From: Gammaproteobacteria bacterium
Lineage (GTDB): Bacteria > Pseudomonadota > Gammaproteobacteria > JAUIAT01
Direction of reading: 5' to 3'
Assembly (NCBI GenBank): GCA_030425295.1
Contig: JAUIAT010000013.1
Coordinates: 1 to 58,595, forward strand
Length of the DNA stretch: 58,595 nt
The notes beneath the pieces were generated by a model. It worked only from the letters and a program-made list of their open reading frames with translations, searched no databases and was not told the origin of the DNA. The position numbers and the translations under genes are program-made. Position 1 is the stretch's first letter, and every line of letters begins with the position of its first letter. Shown one piece after another: positions 10,886-20,833 of this stretch.

Positions 10886-11812
10886 CTATGCTGTCCTCAC
10901 AAGCCTTCTAGGCGCTACCCTACCATCTGATAAAACTTCACCAACACCAATGAAATTGCCTGTTTCTTCAGCCAATAGAACCACCCAACCATAATGAGTA
11001 ATTTCAGAAATATTAACAGTCTGGCCACGAAACAAATAAAAGGCCTCACTCATTGAAATTTTTAGCTCTGGCCAGCCTTTCATCATTAATGGAATTGGTT
11101 TTAGTGAGCGATCAATCAGCTCTAAACCGCCTTCATCAAATTCATCTTTAAAACTATCAAGACTTTTCATCTCGCTTCCTTTAAGAGGACCAACTTCAAG
11201 TCTATGCAGGTAAGTTACATAAGCTATGTTATCAAGTTTTTTGGCAATATCTTCAACTAAAGACCTTATATACGTACCCTTACTACACTTAACATGCAGC
11301 TTAAATTTATTTTCTCCTAGATCTAATAGATCAATCTCGTAAATATATATATCGCGCGGATCTCTTTCGATTTCTATTCCTGCCCTAGCATATTCATACA
11401 AAGGCTTACCTTTATGCTTTATTGCTGAGTACATAGAAGGAATTTGCTTACTTTGACCCAAAAAGCTATCAAGAACTTTTTCTAAATCTTTTCTAGAGAA
11501 AGGTACGATCTCTTGCTCTTTTATAAAATCACCTTCAGCATCACCAGTAGCAGTTTGTTTGCCTAAAGTCGCCACGACTTCGTATGTTTTATCAGCTTCT
11601 AATAAGTACCTTGTAAACTTAGTAGCTTCGCCCAAACAGATTGGCAAAAGCCCACTAGCTAAAGGATCAAGACTTCCGGTATGACCAGCTTTTGAGGCAT
11701 TAAAAAGACGTTTTATTTCTTGCACAGCCTTACTTGAAGTTATGCCGGTAGGTTTATCTAGCAGAACTATGCCGCTGATATCTCTATATTTATTTTTTTG
11801 TTTTTCACTCAT
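10886..11812 (-). CDS. truB: tRNA pseudouridine(55) synthase TruB
   Basis: 308 residues from the ATG at 11812. It makes pseudouridine 55 in the T-loop of tRNAs. The catalytic aspartate lies in AGHTGSLDPLASG; with this start it is D49, next to D48 of E. coli. The motif has GSLDP where GTLDP is usual, a conservative change. An in-frame ATG at 11833 adds seven residues, but no ribosome binding site precedes it. A C-terminal PUA-like region (about 250-308) binds RNA. It is the last gene of the nusA operon, 36-57 bases after rbfA, in the standard order. Confidence 0.95.
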   Translation of the reverse strand: MSEKQKNKYRDISGIVLLDKPTGITSSKAVQEIKRLFNASKAGHTGSLDPLASGLLPICLGEATKFTRYLLEADKTYEVVATLGKQTATGDAEGDFIKEQEIVPFSRKDLEKVLDSFLGQSKQIPSMYSAIKHKGKPLYEYARAGIEIERDPRDIYIYEIDLLDLGENKFKLHVKCSKGTYIRSLVEDIAKKLDNIAYVTYLHRLEVGPLKGSEMKSLDSFKDEFDEGGLELIDRSLKPIPLMMKGWPELKISMSEAFYLFRGQTVNISEITHYGWVVLLAEETGNFIGVGEVLSDGRVAPRRLVRTA

Positions 11813-11869
11813 ATAAACTGCCTGAAAAAACATAGGAATGATATACCGCTATAGTTAATAACGCTATAA

Positions 11870-12247
11870 TTAACAGTTGCTATCGTCGTCTTTGCTAATC
11901 GCATCATCAATTAGACCTTTTAGCCTAATCTCTTTCTGCGTCACATGATCGTAGATAAATTTTAGTTTAGGCGTTTGTCTTAACTCAATTGTTGAACCAA
12001 TTTGTTTTTGCACAAACCCCGAAGCTTTATTTAAAGCTATAGCAACCTCTTCGGCTTTTGACTCATCTTGACATGTAAAGAAAACTTTAGCGCGTCTAAA
12101 ATCTTTTGCTACAACAACCTTAGTAATTGAAACATCTTTTAATCTAGGGTCCTGAGCATGCTGACTAAGAAGCTGTGCAATCTCTTGCAACAATAACTGT
12201 TCAACACGCTCACTTCGTGAGTAAGGTATATTCTTATTAAAGCTCAC
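11870..12247 (-). CDS. rbfA: Ribosome-binding factor A
   Basis: 125 residues. RbfA assists late maturation of the 30S subunit and cold adaptation. The KH-like fold is recognisable from [16 protein letters not shown] at the N-terminus and [15 protein letters not shown] and [10 protein letters not shown] further on. The start is GTG at 12247, embedded in the last codons of infB, so the two genes overlap by 11 bases and are probably translationally coupled. Standard position between infB and truB. Confidence 0.94.
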   Translation of the reverse strand: MSFNKNIPYSRSERVEQLLLQEIAQLLSQHAQDPRLKDVSITKVVVAKDFRRAKVFFTCQDESKAEEVAIALNKASGFVQKQIGSTIELRQTPKLKFIYDHVTQKEIRLKGLIDDAISKDDDSNC

Positions 12248-14720
12248 GTTTTACTTCAACCACTTCGAATACTTCTATTTGGTCGCCAACTTTTACGTCA
12301 TTGTAGTTCTTAACGCCAATACCACATTCCTTACCTTGTTGTACTTCGTTTACGTCATCTGTATAACGACGCAATGACTCAAGCTCTCCTTCATAAATAA
12401 CCACGTCATCTCGTAGTACACGAATAGGATTGCTTCTCTTAACGTTACCTTCAATGACCATACAGCCAGCAATAGCACCGATTTTAGATGATCTAAATAC
12501 ATCACGAACCTGAGCAATACCAACAATTTTTTCTTCTTTAACAGGAGCAAGAAGACCAGAAAGTGCTGATTTAACCTGATCAATTAGTTCATAAATGATA
12601 CTGTAATAGCGCAAATCAATACCTTCAGCTTCAGCTAATTTACGAGCACCCGCAGTGGCACGAACATTAAAACCAATAACGATGGCTTTTGATGCAATTG
12701 CAAGATTAATATCAGACTCATTAAGACCACCAACACCAGAAGCTACGATATTAACTTTCACTTCGTTAGTTGCTAATTTTCTTAATGATTCACATATAGC
12801 TTCTTTAGAACCTTGAACATCAGCTTTAAGAACGATATTAAGAGAGCTAATTTCTCCTTCGCTCATTTGGTTAAATACATTTTCAAGCTGAGCAGACTGC
12901 TGTTTTGCAATCTTCAATTCGCGCGATTTACTTTGACGGAACATAGCAAGCTCACGCGCTTTACGCTCAGTAGCCACGACTGCAAATTGCTCACCAGCCT
13001 CTGGTGTACCTGAAAGACCAATAATTTCAACAGGAGTAGACGGGCCAGCATCTTTAAGATCTTTTCTACTATCAGAAAGCATTGCTCTTACACGCCCATA
13101 CTCGGATCCGGCGATTAAAACATCACCTTTCTTCAAATTACCGCCACGAATCAACATAGTAGATACAGGGCCTCTACCCTTTTCTACCCTTGACTCAACA
13201 ACTACACCACTAGCTGGGCCAGTTGCTGGGGCAGTTAGTTCTAACATTTCAGCTTGAATTGATAGGGCATCAAGAAGCTCATCTACACCCTGACCAGTTT
13301 TTGCTGAAATAGGCATAAACATAACATCTCCACCCCAATCTTCAGGGATAACATCACGCTGAGCCAATTCATTTTTAACTCTATCAACATCTATATCAGG
13401 TTTGTCAATCTTATTAACAGCAACAACCATAGGAACTCCAGCTGCTTTAGCATGCTGAACAGCCTCTATGGTTTGAGGTTTTACACCATCATCTGCAGCA
13501 ACTACTAAAATAACGATATCGGTAACTTCAGCACCTCGAGCTCGCATTGCAGTGAATGCTTCGTGCCCTGGAGTATCAAGAAATGTTAAAGTTCCACGAT
13601 CGGTATTAACCTGATATGCACCAATATGCTGAGTAATACCGCCTGCTTCAGAAGATGTAACTTTGGTTCGACGAATATAATCCAACAAAGAAGTCTTACC
13701 GTGATCAACGTGCCCCATAATTGTGATAACTGGAGCTCTAGACTGCTTCTCACCCTGTTGGGTTTCAACTTCTTCAAGAAACTCAGATTCTAGAGCATCA
13801 GACTTAAGTAGCTTAGCCTTATGCCCCATTTCTTCAACTACTAAAGATGCAGTTTCTTGATCTAATACTTGGTTAATAGTCGCTGGAGCACCCATTTCCA
13901 TCATAACTTTAATTAACTCACCAGCTTTAACAGCAAGCTTTTGCGCTAAATCAGACACAATAATAGTTTCAGGAATGGCTACTTCTCTAATTTTAGGGGC
14001 TGCTGGTTTAGTAAAACCATGTTCAAGAGATGTTTCTTTTTTAGCATGTTTGCTAAACGCTGCCCAAGCACGACGTTCTTCTTCAGCCTTCTTGTTGTCT
14101 TTCCAAGATTTTTTCTTGCCAGCAGGCTTTTTGGAATCTAAAACTTCTTCTTTGGTTTCTTTTTTAACTGCTTCTTTTGGAGCTTCATCCTTTTTAGGCG
14201 GAACCTCAACATCCTCAGGCTCTTCCGCCTTAACTTTTGGACTTTCAACCATTGCTTCAGCCTCAGGCTCAACCGCAATAGGATCATGAACGTCAGCAAC
14301 CTCTGATTGATCTTGTTCTTTCTCAGATGCAGCTTCTGCTGCTTTCTTCGCTTCTTCAGCTTTTCGTTCAGCATCCTCTTCTGCCTGCTTAATGGCAGCC
14401 TGCTTCATTTCAGCTTGCTTTCTTAGCTTTTCAAGATGTTGCTTAGAAGGCCTTATTCGAGTAACGCTAATTTTCTTGCTACCTTGTCGAACATCCCCAG
14501 CCGAACCTTCACTATCAGATGATTTCGCTGAGCTAGTACTAATTGTAGTCTTTTTGCTACGTGAGCTCTGCAAATGTGCTAACAGCGCACTTTTTTGATC
14601 GTTAGTGATCTCCTGATCAGCATCAGCAATAGGAATACCAGCGTTTTTGAGTTGTTCCAGCAAACGCTCGACTGAAATACCTACCACTTTGGCAAGATCT
14701 TTGACTGTTGTGTTAGCCAT
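12237..14720 (-). CDS. infB: Translation initiation factor IF-2
   Basis: 827 residues from the ATG at 14720, which has AGAGG ten bases upstream; a TTG three codons earlier has no such support. IF-2 is the GTPase that brings initiator tRNA to the 30S subunit. Order of parts: N-terminal IF2_N domain ([19 protein letters not shown]), a long Lys/Glu/Ala-rich coiled region (about 70-240), the second N domain, the G domain with G1 [12 protein letters not shown] near residue 335, G3 DTPGHEAF and G4 NKIDKP, then domains II-IV ending in the fMet-tRNA-binding barrel. It follows nusA by 83 bases. Intact. Confidence 0.98.
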   Translation of the reverse strand: MANTTVKDLAKVVGISVERLLEQLKNAGIPIADADQEITNDQKSALLAHLQSSRSKKTTISTSSAKSSDSEGSAGDVRQGSKKISVTRIRPSKQHLEKLRKQAEMKQAAIKQAEEDAERKAEEAKKAAEAASEKEQDQSEVADVHDPIAVEPEAEAMVESPKVKAEEPEDVEVPPKKDEAPKEAVKKETKEEVLDSKKPAGKKKSWKDNKKAEEERRAWAAFSKHAKKETSLEHGFTKPAAPKIREVAIPETIIVSDLAQKLAVKAGELIKVMMEMGAPATINQVLDQETASLVVEEMGHKAKLLKSDALESEFLEEVETQQGEKQSRAPVITIMGHVDHGKTSLLDYIRRTKVTSSEAGGITQHIGAYQVNTDRGTLTFLDTPGHEAFTAMRARGAEVTDIVILVVAADDGVKPQTIEAVQHAKAAGVPMVVAVNKIDKPDIDVDRVKNELAQRDVIPEDWGGDVMFMPISAKTGQGVDELLDALSIQAEMLELTAPATGPASGVVVESRVEKGRGPVSTMLIRGGNLKKGDVLIAGSEYGRVRAMLSDSRKDLKDAGPSTPVEIIGLSGTPEAGEQFAVVATERKARELAMFRQSKSRELKIAKQQSAQLENVFNQMSEGEISSLNIVLKADVQGSKEAICESLRKLATNEVKVNIVASGVGGLNESDINLAIASKAIVIGFNVRATAGARKLAEAEGIDLRYYSIIYELIDQVKSALSGLLAPVKEEKIVGIAQVRDVFRSSKIGAIAGCMVIEGNVKRSNPIRVLRDDVVIYEGELESLRRYTDDVNEVQQGKECGIGVKNYNDVKVGDQIEVFEVVEVKREL

Positions 14721-14803
14721 TAAAATCAACCTCTATCTTCTATAAAGCAAATTATAAATCATCACTATGGTGCCGCTATAAAAAGCTAACACCATCTCAT
14801 ATA

Positions 14804-16303
14804 TTAATCTTCGTCAGTGAACCAGTGTGCACGAGCTTTCATAATTAAATCAGCTGCTTGATCGGCATCAAGACCTTCGATATCAGTAAGATCGTCAACA
14901 GACTGCTCAGCAAGCTCTTCTCGATTACTAATACCTTTAAGCATAAGTTTTTGAGAAAGGGCTTCCGTCATACCTTCAACAGCAAATAAATCTGCTTCAT
15001 CCTCTGATTCATCTGCACCAGCGCCAGAAATAGCACGAGCTAAAAGAACATCATTAGCTCTATTACGAAGCTCCTCAACAATATCCGCATCAAAACCGTC
15101 AATTTTTAGAAGCTCAGTCTCAGGCACATAAGCAATTTCTTCTAAAGTTGTAAAACCTGCTTCGATAAAGATATCAGCAACTGTTTCATCCACATCAAGA
15201 TCTTTAACAAACATATCACGGATTTGAGTTACTTCACTTTCGCCCTTAAGCTCAGCTTCTTCTTCAGTCATGATATTAAGAGTCCAACCTGTAAGTTCAC
15301 TTGCAAGATGCACATTTTGTCCGTTACGTCCAATTGCTTGTGACAATTGATCTTGGCGAACAGCTATATCCATTGATTTTTTATCGTCGTCTACAACAAT
15401 AGAAACAACCTCAGCTGGAGCCATTGCATTAATTACAAATTGAGCAGGATTATCATCATAAAGTACAACATCAATCCTTTCACCGTTTAACTCACCTGTA
15501 ATCATTTGCACTCGTGATCCACGCATACCAACACATGCACCAACAGGATCAATACGTCCATCATTTGTTTTTACTGCAATCTTAGCGCGTGAACCAGGAT
15601 CACGAGCAATTGCTTTGATTTCAATCACTTCTTCTGAAATTTCGGGAACTTCTATTTCAAATAAAGCTTTTAACATTCCTGGGCGAGACCTAGTTAGCAT
15701 AACTCTTGGCCCTCTGCGCTCATCCTCTACATCATATAGGTATGCACGAATTCTATCACCTAAGTGAACGTTTTCACGAGGAATCATTTCTTCACGTAAC
15801 ATAGTGCCTTCAACATTATCACCAAGGTCAACTATAACTAACTCTCGCATAACCCTTTTAACAGTACCGTTAACTAGATCGCCAATGTGCCTACGAAAAC
15901 GATCCATGATTTTTTGACGTTCAGCCTCACGAACATTTTTGAATATCACCTGCCTAGCGTGCTGGGCCTCGATACGACCAAACTCAGGGGTATCAATTGG
16001 CTCTTCAATAATATCACCTGCTTTAAGATCAGGGTCAGCTTCTTGAGCTTCTGACAAAAGAATTTGAAACTCTGGGTCTTCGAGTTCCTCAGGGCTTTCA
16101 ACAACCGTCCAGCAACGAAAAGATTCATAGTGTCCTGTGTCTTTATCAATATTGACATTGATTACCGCCGTTTCAGGATAATTACGAGCCGTTACTGCCG
16201 CAATTGCTTTCTCTATTGATTCGAAAACAACATCCTCGCCAACCCCTTTCTCATTTGATAAAGAGCTCACCATCAGTAAAATTTGCTTATGATCAATACT
16301 CAT
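14804..16303 (-). CDS. nusA: Transcription termination/antitermination protein NusA
   Basis: 499 residues from the ATG at 16303, eight bases after GAGGA that overlaps the rimP stop. A TTG five codons upstream is less likely. NusA binds RNA polymerase and nascent RNA, modulating pausing, termination and antitermination. The N-terminal polymerase-binding domain (about 1-130) is followed by S1 (VNGTVKRVMRELVIVDLG), two KH domains (PVGACVGMRGSRVQMI; QAIGRNGQNVHLAS) and two acidic C-terminal helix-hairpin repeats (from about 360), the latter typical of proteobacteria. Cotranscribed with rimP and infB. Confidence 0.98.
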   Translation of the reverse strand: MSIDHKQILLMVSSLSNEKGVGEDVVFESIEKAIAAVTARNYPETAVINVNIDKDTGHYESFRCWTVVESPEELEDPEFQILLSEAQEADPDLKAGDIIEEPIDTPEFGRIEAQHARQVIFKNVREAERQKIMDRFRRHIGDLVNGTVKRVMRELVIVDLGDNVEGTMLREEMIPRENVHLGDRIRAYLYDVEDERRGPRVMLTRSRPGMLKALFEIEVPEISEEVIEIKAIARDPGSRAKIAVKTNDGRIDPVGACVGMRGSRVQMITGELNGERIDVVLYDDNPAQFVINAMAPAEVVSIVVDDDKKSMDIAVRQDQLSQAIGRNGQNVHLASELTGWTLNIMTEEEAELKGESEVTQIRDMFVKDLDVDETVADIFIEAGFTTLEEIAYVPETELLKIDGFDADIVEELRNRANDVLLARAISGAGADESEDEADLFAVEGMTEALSQKLMLKGISNREELAEQSVDDLTDIEGLDADQAADLIMKARAHWFTDED

Positions 16304-16314
16304 TTCTTTATTCC

Positions 16315-16764
16315 TCAAAATTCAGGCGATAAATTAGCTTTATCCATATCAGCGACAGAAATTGTCACATCTTCACCATCTACTTCTAATACAACATTAC
16401 CATCAACGACAGATTTTATGACACCTGTAAAGTTTCTACGTTCGTTAATAGGTCTTTTTATACGAACCTTAGCTCGCTTTCCAATAAACTGTTTAAAATG
16501 ATTCTCTTTAAATAGAGGTCTTTCTAACCCTGGAGATGAAACTTCAAGCTCTGCCTCAAATAGATTAGGAGCCTCTACAGCGAAAAGTGCCGTAACTTGG
16601 CGACTTACTTCAGCACAATCCTCTACATCTATACCTTTGGGGCTATCAATAAATATTCTGAAACGAGCATTCTTGCCACTAGCAAGTTGCTCACACCCCA
16701 GAAGCTCCAAACCTAAAGCTGAGACAGCAGGCTCTATTAATTTATTGATTTCATCGATTCTCAT
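16315..16764 (-). CDS. rimP: Ribosome maturation factor RimP
   Basis: 149 residues. RimP helps assemble the 30S subunit, acting around S12. The family pattern is visible: an N-terminal alpha/beta domain with FRIFIDSPKGIDVEDC and VSSPGLERPLFKENHF, and a C-terminal SH3-like barrel (about 90-149). ATG start at 16764. Its stop overlaps the nusA ribosome binding site. It lies between the initiator tRNA gene and nusA, the classical arrangement of the gammaproteobacterial metY-nusA-infB operon. Confidence 0.95.
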   Translation of the reverse strand: MRIDEINKLIEPAVSALGLELLGCEQLASGKNARFRIFIDSPKGIDVEDCAEVSRQVTALFAVEAPNLFEAELEVSSPGLERPLFKENHFKQFIGKRAKVRIKRPINERRNFTGVIKSVVDGNVVLEVDGEDVTISVADMDKANLSPEF

Positions 16765-16892
16765 TAATCAGTAACCCCATACAAAAAATGGGCACATCAG
16801 CCCACTTCTATAATTCTAATAACAATTTTAAATTTTTCAACTCAACTGAGATTTAGATACGCAACTACATACACAAATCACAACAGAGTAAT

Positions 16893-16969
<77 letters not shown>

Positions 16970-16983
16970 TCGACGATTTATGT

Positions 16984-17011
16984 ATTCTAGCAGACTAATT
17001 AAACTTTTCAA
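16984..17011 (-). promoter_or_regulatory. Sigma-70 promoter of the initiator tRNA / nusA operon
   Basis: On the minus strand, TTGAAA (17011-17006), a 16-base spacer, then TAGAAT (16989-16984). Transcription would begin near 16977, eight bases upstream of the mature tRNA. Both hexamers match consensus in five of six positions. Confidence 0.7.
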
Positions 17012-17128
17012 GCATTAATAGCTAAATAATTAGCATTTTAATAAATTCAACCCTGAAAATGATACTTTCAATATCTTTTTCGAATATAAAAATAGCAAAA
17101 AAAAATTAAGCAATGCTAAAATGAACAG

Positions 17129-18061
17129 ATGAGCAAAATCATCCAAGACAAAATTAACATTCTTACGTGGCCTGACAAAGTTATACTTTCTGGCATGCTT
17201 CTTACAATATCCTCCAGCATTATATTCATGGGTATAAACCAATTAACCACAAAGTACACGGGAATTAACTATATATTCCCGATGCTCTTAATTAACTTCC
17301 CCTTTTTCATCCTGCTTTTTTATATGTCATCAATAGCAAGAAACTCTAACCCAAGGCTTGCAAACTTCGGCAGAGCTTTCTTTTTGGTTTACATGTTTTC
17401 CTTAACCACTTTAATATCCTGTACCGGAATTCAATACACACCTTTTCACTACATTGACCCAAACCTTGTCAAACTGGATAAAATTTTGTTTTTTGATCAA
17501 ATGGCCTGGCTGAACTGGACCTACGCAAACCCAATAATAAAAATAACTTCTAAAGTAGCTTACAACAGCCTAGTATTTGAGCTGCTTATCATCCCACTTA
17601 TAGTTGGCATTTATAACGACAATAAGACATTAAATATATTTGCTACTGCAATGGTTATTTCATTTATAATTGGCACAACATTTTATTATTTCTACCCCAC
17701 AATTGGTCCTGCAGGTATTTTTCTAAATGAGCACTTCACAAATGTCCAACTCCATACCTCAGAAAAATTTAGAAATATACACAATTATTTACCTATTCAA
17801 GGTGGGCAAGGAGGAATGATTGCAATGCCATCATTTCATATCGTGTGGATCACACTTATAACTTATGCATGCAAAAATATTAGATGGCTTTTGCCACCAA
17901 TTTTACTACTAAACCTACTGGTATTAATATCAACAATTACACTAGGCTGGCACTATTTGGTAGACGTTATTGCAGGCTTAGCTTTGGCAAGCTTTAGCAT
18001 CTATATTGGAAGGTTAATTTTGGACATGAAATCCATAGATAAAACCCTTATCAAGGGCTAG
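17129..18061 (+). CDS. PAP2-superfamily membrane lipid phosphatase/transferase (Aur1-like)
   Basis: 310 residues with about six hydrophobic segments, an inner-membrane protein. The C-terminal half has PAP2 active-site motifs: MPSFH at about 233-237 (the PSGH position) and TLGWHYLVDV at about 273-282 (histidine and aspartate of the last motif). The form MPSxH with GxHYxVDV is that of the PAP2_3/Aur1 subgroup, which includes inositol-phosphoceramide synthases and other lipid headgroup enzymes. The exact substrate is unknown. A second member lies at 42792-43799. No ribosome binding site is evident before the ATG. Its 3' end overlaps the convergent BufC gene by 48 bases. Confidence 0.75.
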   Translation: MSKIIQDKINILTWPDKVILSGMLLTISSSIIFMGINQLTTKYTGINYIFPMLLINFPFFILLFYMSSIARNSNPRLANFGRAFFLVYMFSLTTLISCTGIQYTPFHYIDPNLVKLDKILFFDQMAWLNWTYANPIIKITSKVAYNSLVFELLIIPLIVGIYNDNKTLNIFATAMVISFIIGTTFYYFYPTIGPAGIFLNEHFTNVQLHTSEKFRNIHNYLPIQGGQGGMIAMPSFHIVWITLITYACKNIRWLLPPILLLNLLVLISTITLGWHYLVDVIAGLALASFSIYIGRLILDMKSIDKTLIKG

Positions 18062-18826
18062 CTGAATACTTGCCTGAAAATCAAACTCGTTAAACTCATT
18101 AAGAACCGAAGATAAAGCCTCACTCAACGTAAGTCCCTTGCACATTTCACCAAGAAATAAATATAATTCAGCAGATAAACTTTCGATCCTAACTTCATTA
18201 CCAAAGCGGTGCACAGCTAAAAAATCAGCTCCTTCATCAAGCGATACAATTTCATCATCTGCACCATCCTGACTGACCTCCCATATATGCTTTATTGGAA
18301 ACTCAGAACTTACCAGACCAAATGAAGGGGTCAAATCAAAAACAACTTTGCTTTGTTTGCTAGGAGTCAGTTGATTGAAACGAAATAAGTCAATGTCACT
18401 ACCAGAAGATGCATAATACGCGTTGTGCACTAAAAGCTCTAAAGCTGCCACATCCGGAAAATAAGGAAGAGCTACCCCCATCTGAGGAATTGAGTTTAAA
18501 AAAGCAGAGAATTTTTGGCCATAATTTATAAGGCTGGGACTTGAGGAAGGGTAATTTTCAGAATACCTATAAGCTAACAAACTAAACGATTCCAAGCCAA
18601 TTAGTTTTACGCAAACTGGATAAATCTCTGTTAAAGATCTAGCCAACCCCGCAATTATGCTTTCTCTGTATATTTCTAAGCCTTGGATAGCATCAAGCCC
18701 AATAAATTTTGGCGCCGGACTACAGGATGACATCTCCTCACACCCTCCACCGCCAATATATTTCAAAAACTCACTACTATTTGATGAGAAATCATCTGCG
18801 AAAACTTGTTGAATCTCTTTTAACAT
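18014..18826 (-). CDS. bufC: BufC/HvfC-like DUF2063 protein, partner of the BufB enzyme
   Basis: 270 residues. The N-terminal third matches the DUF2063 pattern (GLEIYRESIIAGLARSLTEIYPV, quoted in part: IYRESIIAGLARSLTEIYP). In described copper-inducible bufferin systems (Caulobacter BufABC, Haemophilus HvfABC) this protein works with the DUF692 enzyme to modify the precursor, probably by recruiting it. ATG start six bases after the bufB stop. Last gene of a minus-strand operon; its end overlaps the convergent PAP2 gene by 48 bases, so the two transcripts would be antisense there. Confidence 0.85.
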   Translation of the reverse strand: MLKEIQQVFADDFSSNSSEFLKYIGGGGCEEMSSCSPAPKFIGLDAIQGLEIYRESIIAGLARSLTEIYPVCVKLIGLESFSLLAYRYSENYPSSSPSLINYGQKFSAFLNSIPQMGVALPYFPDVAALELLVHNAYYASSGSDIDLFRFNQLTPSKQSKVVFDLTPSFGLVSSEFPIKHIWEVSQDGADDEIVSLDEGADFLAVHRFGNEVRIESLSAELYLFLGEMCKGLTLSEALSSVLNEFNEFDFQASIQLALDKGFIYGFHVQN

Positions 18827-18832
18827 CCTAAG

Positions 18833-19675
18833 TTATTTCCAGATAATTTTACTGGCTTTATTTGCCTCGGTTAACAAATCACTCAAAGAAGGGATATCAT
18901 CATCCCACTCTATCAGGGTTGGAATGCTGCCAAACTTGGTGACGGCAAATTCATATAAATCCCAAACAGGAGGCTTCACCTTTTCGCTATGACTATCAAA
19001 TAAATACAAACCCTTATCCTGGTAACCTGCCAAATGAAACTGCTTAACCCTATTAACTGGAATCTCATTAAGATAAAGGAACGGATCAAACTTATGGTTA
19101 TAACTACTTACATAAACATTGTTAATATCTAATAAAATATTACAGTCAGCAGCTTCAGCAACATTAGATAAAAATTCCCACTCAGTCATTTCATTTGCTT
19201 TGTAAGTCATATAATTGGAGACATTTTCTAAGAGAATTCTTTCACCTAAAACATTCTGAACCCGCTGCACTCTTTTGGCAACATGATCAATGGACTCTTG
19301 TGTATACGGCAAAGGCAGAAGGTCGTGAAAATATCTTTTGTCGGCGGAAACCCAGCATAGATGATCTGAAATCCATGCCGGCTCAAACCGTTCTTTCAGA
19401 GATCTAAGCTTTCCAAGATAGTCCATATTCAAATCATCAACAGAACCTACAGACATCCCTACGCCATGCATAACTATAGGATAATCATTTCGAATAGACT
19501 CCAAGTAATTAAGTTCAGGGCCGCCTTCAATCATATAATTATCTGAAATAACTTCAAACCAAGGAATGCGTGGCTTATGCTGTATGATTGATTGATAATG
19601 GCAAGAACGAAGACCTATTCCAACCCCTTGAATTTTACTTTTTTTGAATGAGCTCTTCCCTGAAATACTCACCAA
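18833..19675 (-). CDS. bufB: BufB/HvfB-like multinuclear iron oxidase (DUF692, MNIO)
   Basis: 280 residues of the DUF692 TIM-barrel family, which uses an iron cluster to oxidise cysteines of peptide precursors; MbnB of methanobactin synthesis is the best-known member. Likely metal ligands and active-site residues are in VMHGVGMS (H70), SDHLCW (104-109), LLENVSNY (E150), LLDINNVYVS (D183), FHLAGY (H214), DSHS and LIEWDDD (E256). In bufferin systems the enzyme converts cysteines of BufA into copper-binding thiooxazole-type groups. The start is TTG at 19675 or the adjacent GTG at 19672, a few bases after the bufA stop, so coupling is likely. Confidence 0.9.
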   Translation of the reverse strand: MVSISGKSSFKKSKIQGVGIGLRSCHYQSIIQHKPRIPWFEVISDNYMIEGGPELNYLESIRNDYPIVMHGVGMSVGSVDDLNMDYLGKLRSLKERFEPAWISDHLCWVSADKRYFHDLLPLPYTQESIDHVAKRVQRVQNVLGERILLENVSNYMTYKANEMTEWEFLSNVAEAADCNILLDINNVYVSSYNHKFDPFLYLNEIPVNRVKQFHLAGYQDKGLYLFDSHSEKVKPPVWDLYEFAVTKFGSIPTLIEWDDDIPSLSDLLTEANKASKIIWK

Positions 19676-19679
19676 AAGC

Positions 19680-19967
19680 TTATCTGCCTTTTTTCTTATA
19701 CCCTGACGTCAAAGAGCCGCCAATTATCTTTTCGCAACTTCCCTTTTTTAAATACAACCAGTCATTTGGGTCGCCATCAGTTTTGGATTGACCTTGACAA
19801 GAATGTCCAGTTCCTTTTCCGCCGCAGTCATTCATTCCTGCCTTAGCAACACCATAGCATTTTTCCATATCATTAGGCGAAGCTGCTTTCGTAGCTCCAG
19901 CAGACAAAACTAATCCCGCTGACAAGGCACCAACGACAGCTGCTTTTACCAAATTTTTTTTAGACAT
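19680..19967 (-). CDS. bufA: Bufferin precursor (DUF2282, BufA1/HvfA-like)
   Basis: 95 residues. A signal peptide of about 28 residues ends at ATKA, so the product is periplasmic. The mature part has four cysteines (C37, C48, C57, C78) in the DUF2282 pattern: EKCYGVAKAGMNDC, HSCQG and KGSCEKIIGG. In the family these cysteines are modified by the DUF692 enzyme and bind copper, buffering the metal in the periplasm. A very strong ribosome binding site (AGGGGG) precedes the ATG, fitting a highly made buffer protein. It sits between the DoxX gene and bufB in one operon. Confidence 0.9.
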   Translation of the reverse strand: MSKKNLVKAAVVGALSAGLVLSAGATKAASPNDMEKCYGVAKAGMNDCGGKGTGHSCQGQSKTDGDPNDWLYLKKGSCEKIIGGSLTSGYKKKGR

Positions 19968-20033
19968 AATTACCCCCTAAGAAATGTTTACGACCCTTAC
20001 ACATGCAAGTATTTAGTAGGCCAAAGCTAGGCA

Positions 20034-20534
20034 TCAAACATTATGTTTTATATCTCCACTTGTTCCCCATTTTTTCATAATAAGATAATCCAGGGATATC
20101 TTGCCTGGACCATGAAACATCAGCATAGCTAGCAGAAGCCCCCAGTTAAGATGATCGCCAAGTCCTGCAGAAAAACCTGAGCACCATAATTCAGGATATG
20201 AAATTACTGCAATTGCGTTATACGCAAAAAATACAGCTATCATAATTCGACTTCCAAGACCTAAAACCAATAAAACAGGAAGAATCAGCTCTGCAGTCGT
20301 TCCTATAACTGCTGCTACATAGGGAGAAAGAAAAGGAACTTGGAATTCATGAGCAAAAAGCATGATCGTTGAATTCCAACTCATTAGTTTCAATACACCA
20401 GCCCGAAAGAATATTTCAGAAATCCAAATTCTTGCTGCTAGATCACCCAAAGGTTTAAACCAATCTAGCATACGAAGTATAAAAGAGAAAAACATGCAAA
20501 GATAATGAGATAATTTATGAAAAGCGTCTTTCAC
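20034..20534 (-). CDS. DoxX-family membrane protein of the bufferin operon
   Basis: 166 residues with about four membrane segments and the DoxX pattern (LAARIWISEIFFRAGVLK; TAELILPVLLVLGLGSR). DoxX proteins often accompany DUF2282/DUF692/DUF2063 genes, usually as the last gene; here it is first, 66 bases before bufA. Its biochemical role in these systems is unclear. The start is GTG at 20534, preceded at good spacing by GGGAGGA. A MITE-like element begins 20 bases upstream of the start, so the operon promoter must lie within or beyond that element. Confidence 0.82.
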   Translation of the reverse strand: MKDAFHKLSHYLCMFFSFILRMLDWFKPLGDLAARIWISEIFFRAGVLKLMSWNSTIMLFAHEFQVPFLSPYVAAVIGTTAELILPVLLVLGLGSRIMIAVFFAYNAIAVISYPELWCSGFSAGLGDHLNWGLLLAMLMFHGPGKISLDYLIMKKWGTSGDIKHNV

Positions 20535-20554
20535 TAATTTAATCCTCCCTGATT

Positions 20555-20715
20555 AGGGCCTGTTGACAATTGGTCTTACAGCTGCAAATTTCTATAATTT
20601 GTGAAAATTTACCCTTTAATTCGTTAAATATAGAGACTATTCGCCTAATTAAAGAAGAAATTTTCAATGCATTCTAGATATTTTCGCCTTGCAACACCAA
20701 TTATTAACAGTCCCT
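20555..20715. mobile_element. MITE-like element, family 1 (copy B, reversed)
   Basis: 161 bp. The left end is AGGGCCTGTTGACAATTGGT and the right end read inward is AGGGACTGTTAATAATTGGT. Read on the minus strand it contains AGGCGAATAGTCTCTATATT and the trailing block TTTAACGAATTAAAGGG, shared with other copies. An extra end-like fragment (AACAGGCCCT) lies at 20739-20748, so part of a second copy may be present. It lies directly upstream of the bufferin operon. The rest of the gap to 20833 shows no gene. Confidence 0.78.
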
Positions 20716-20833
20716 AAATAGTTGCCCAAAATAAATAAACAGGCCCTAATATAATTAAATATAAACTTAAGAGTAGTTGCAAGCCCCGAAATATGCTAAC
20801 CAGAGCAAACCTAGCTAACAGACCATAAGACAT

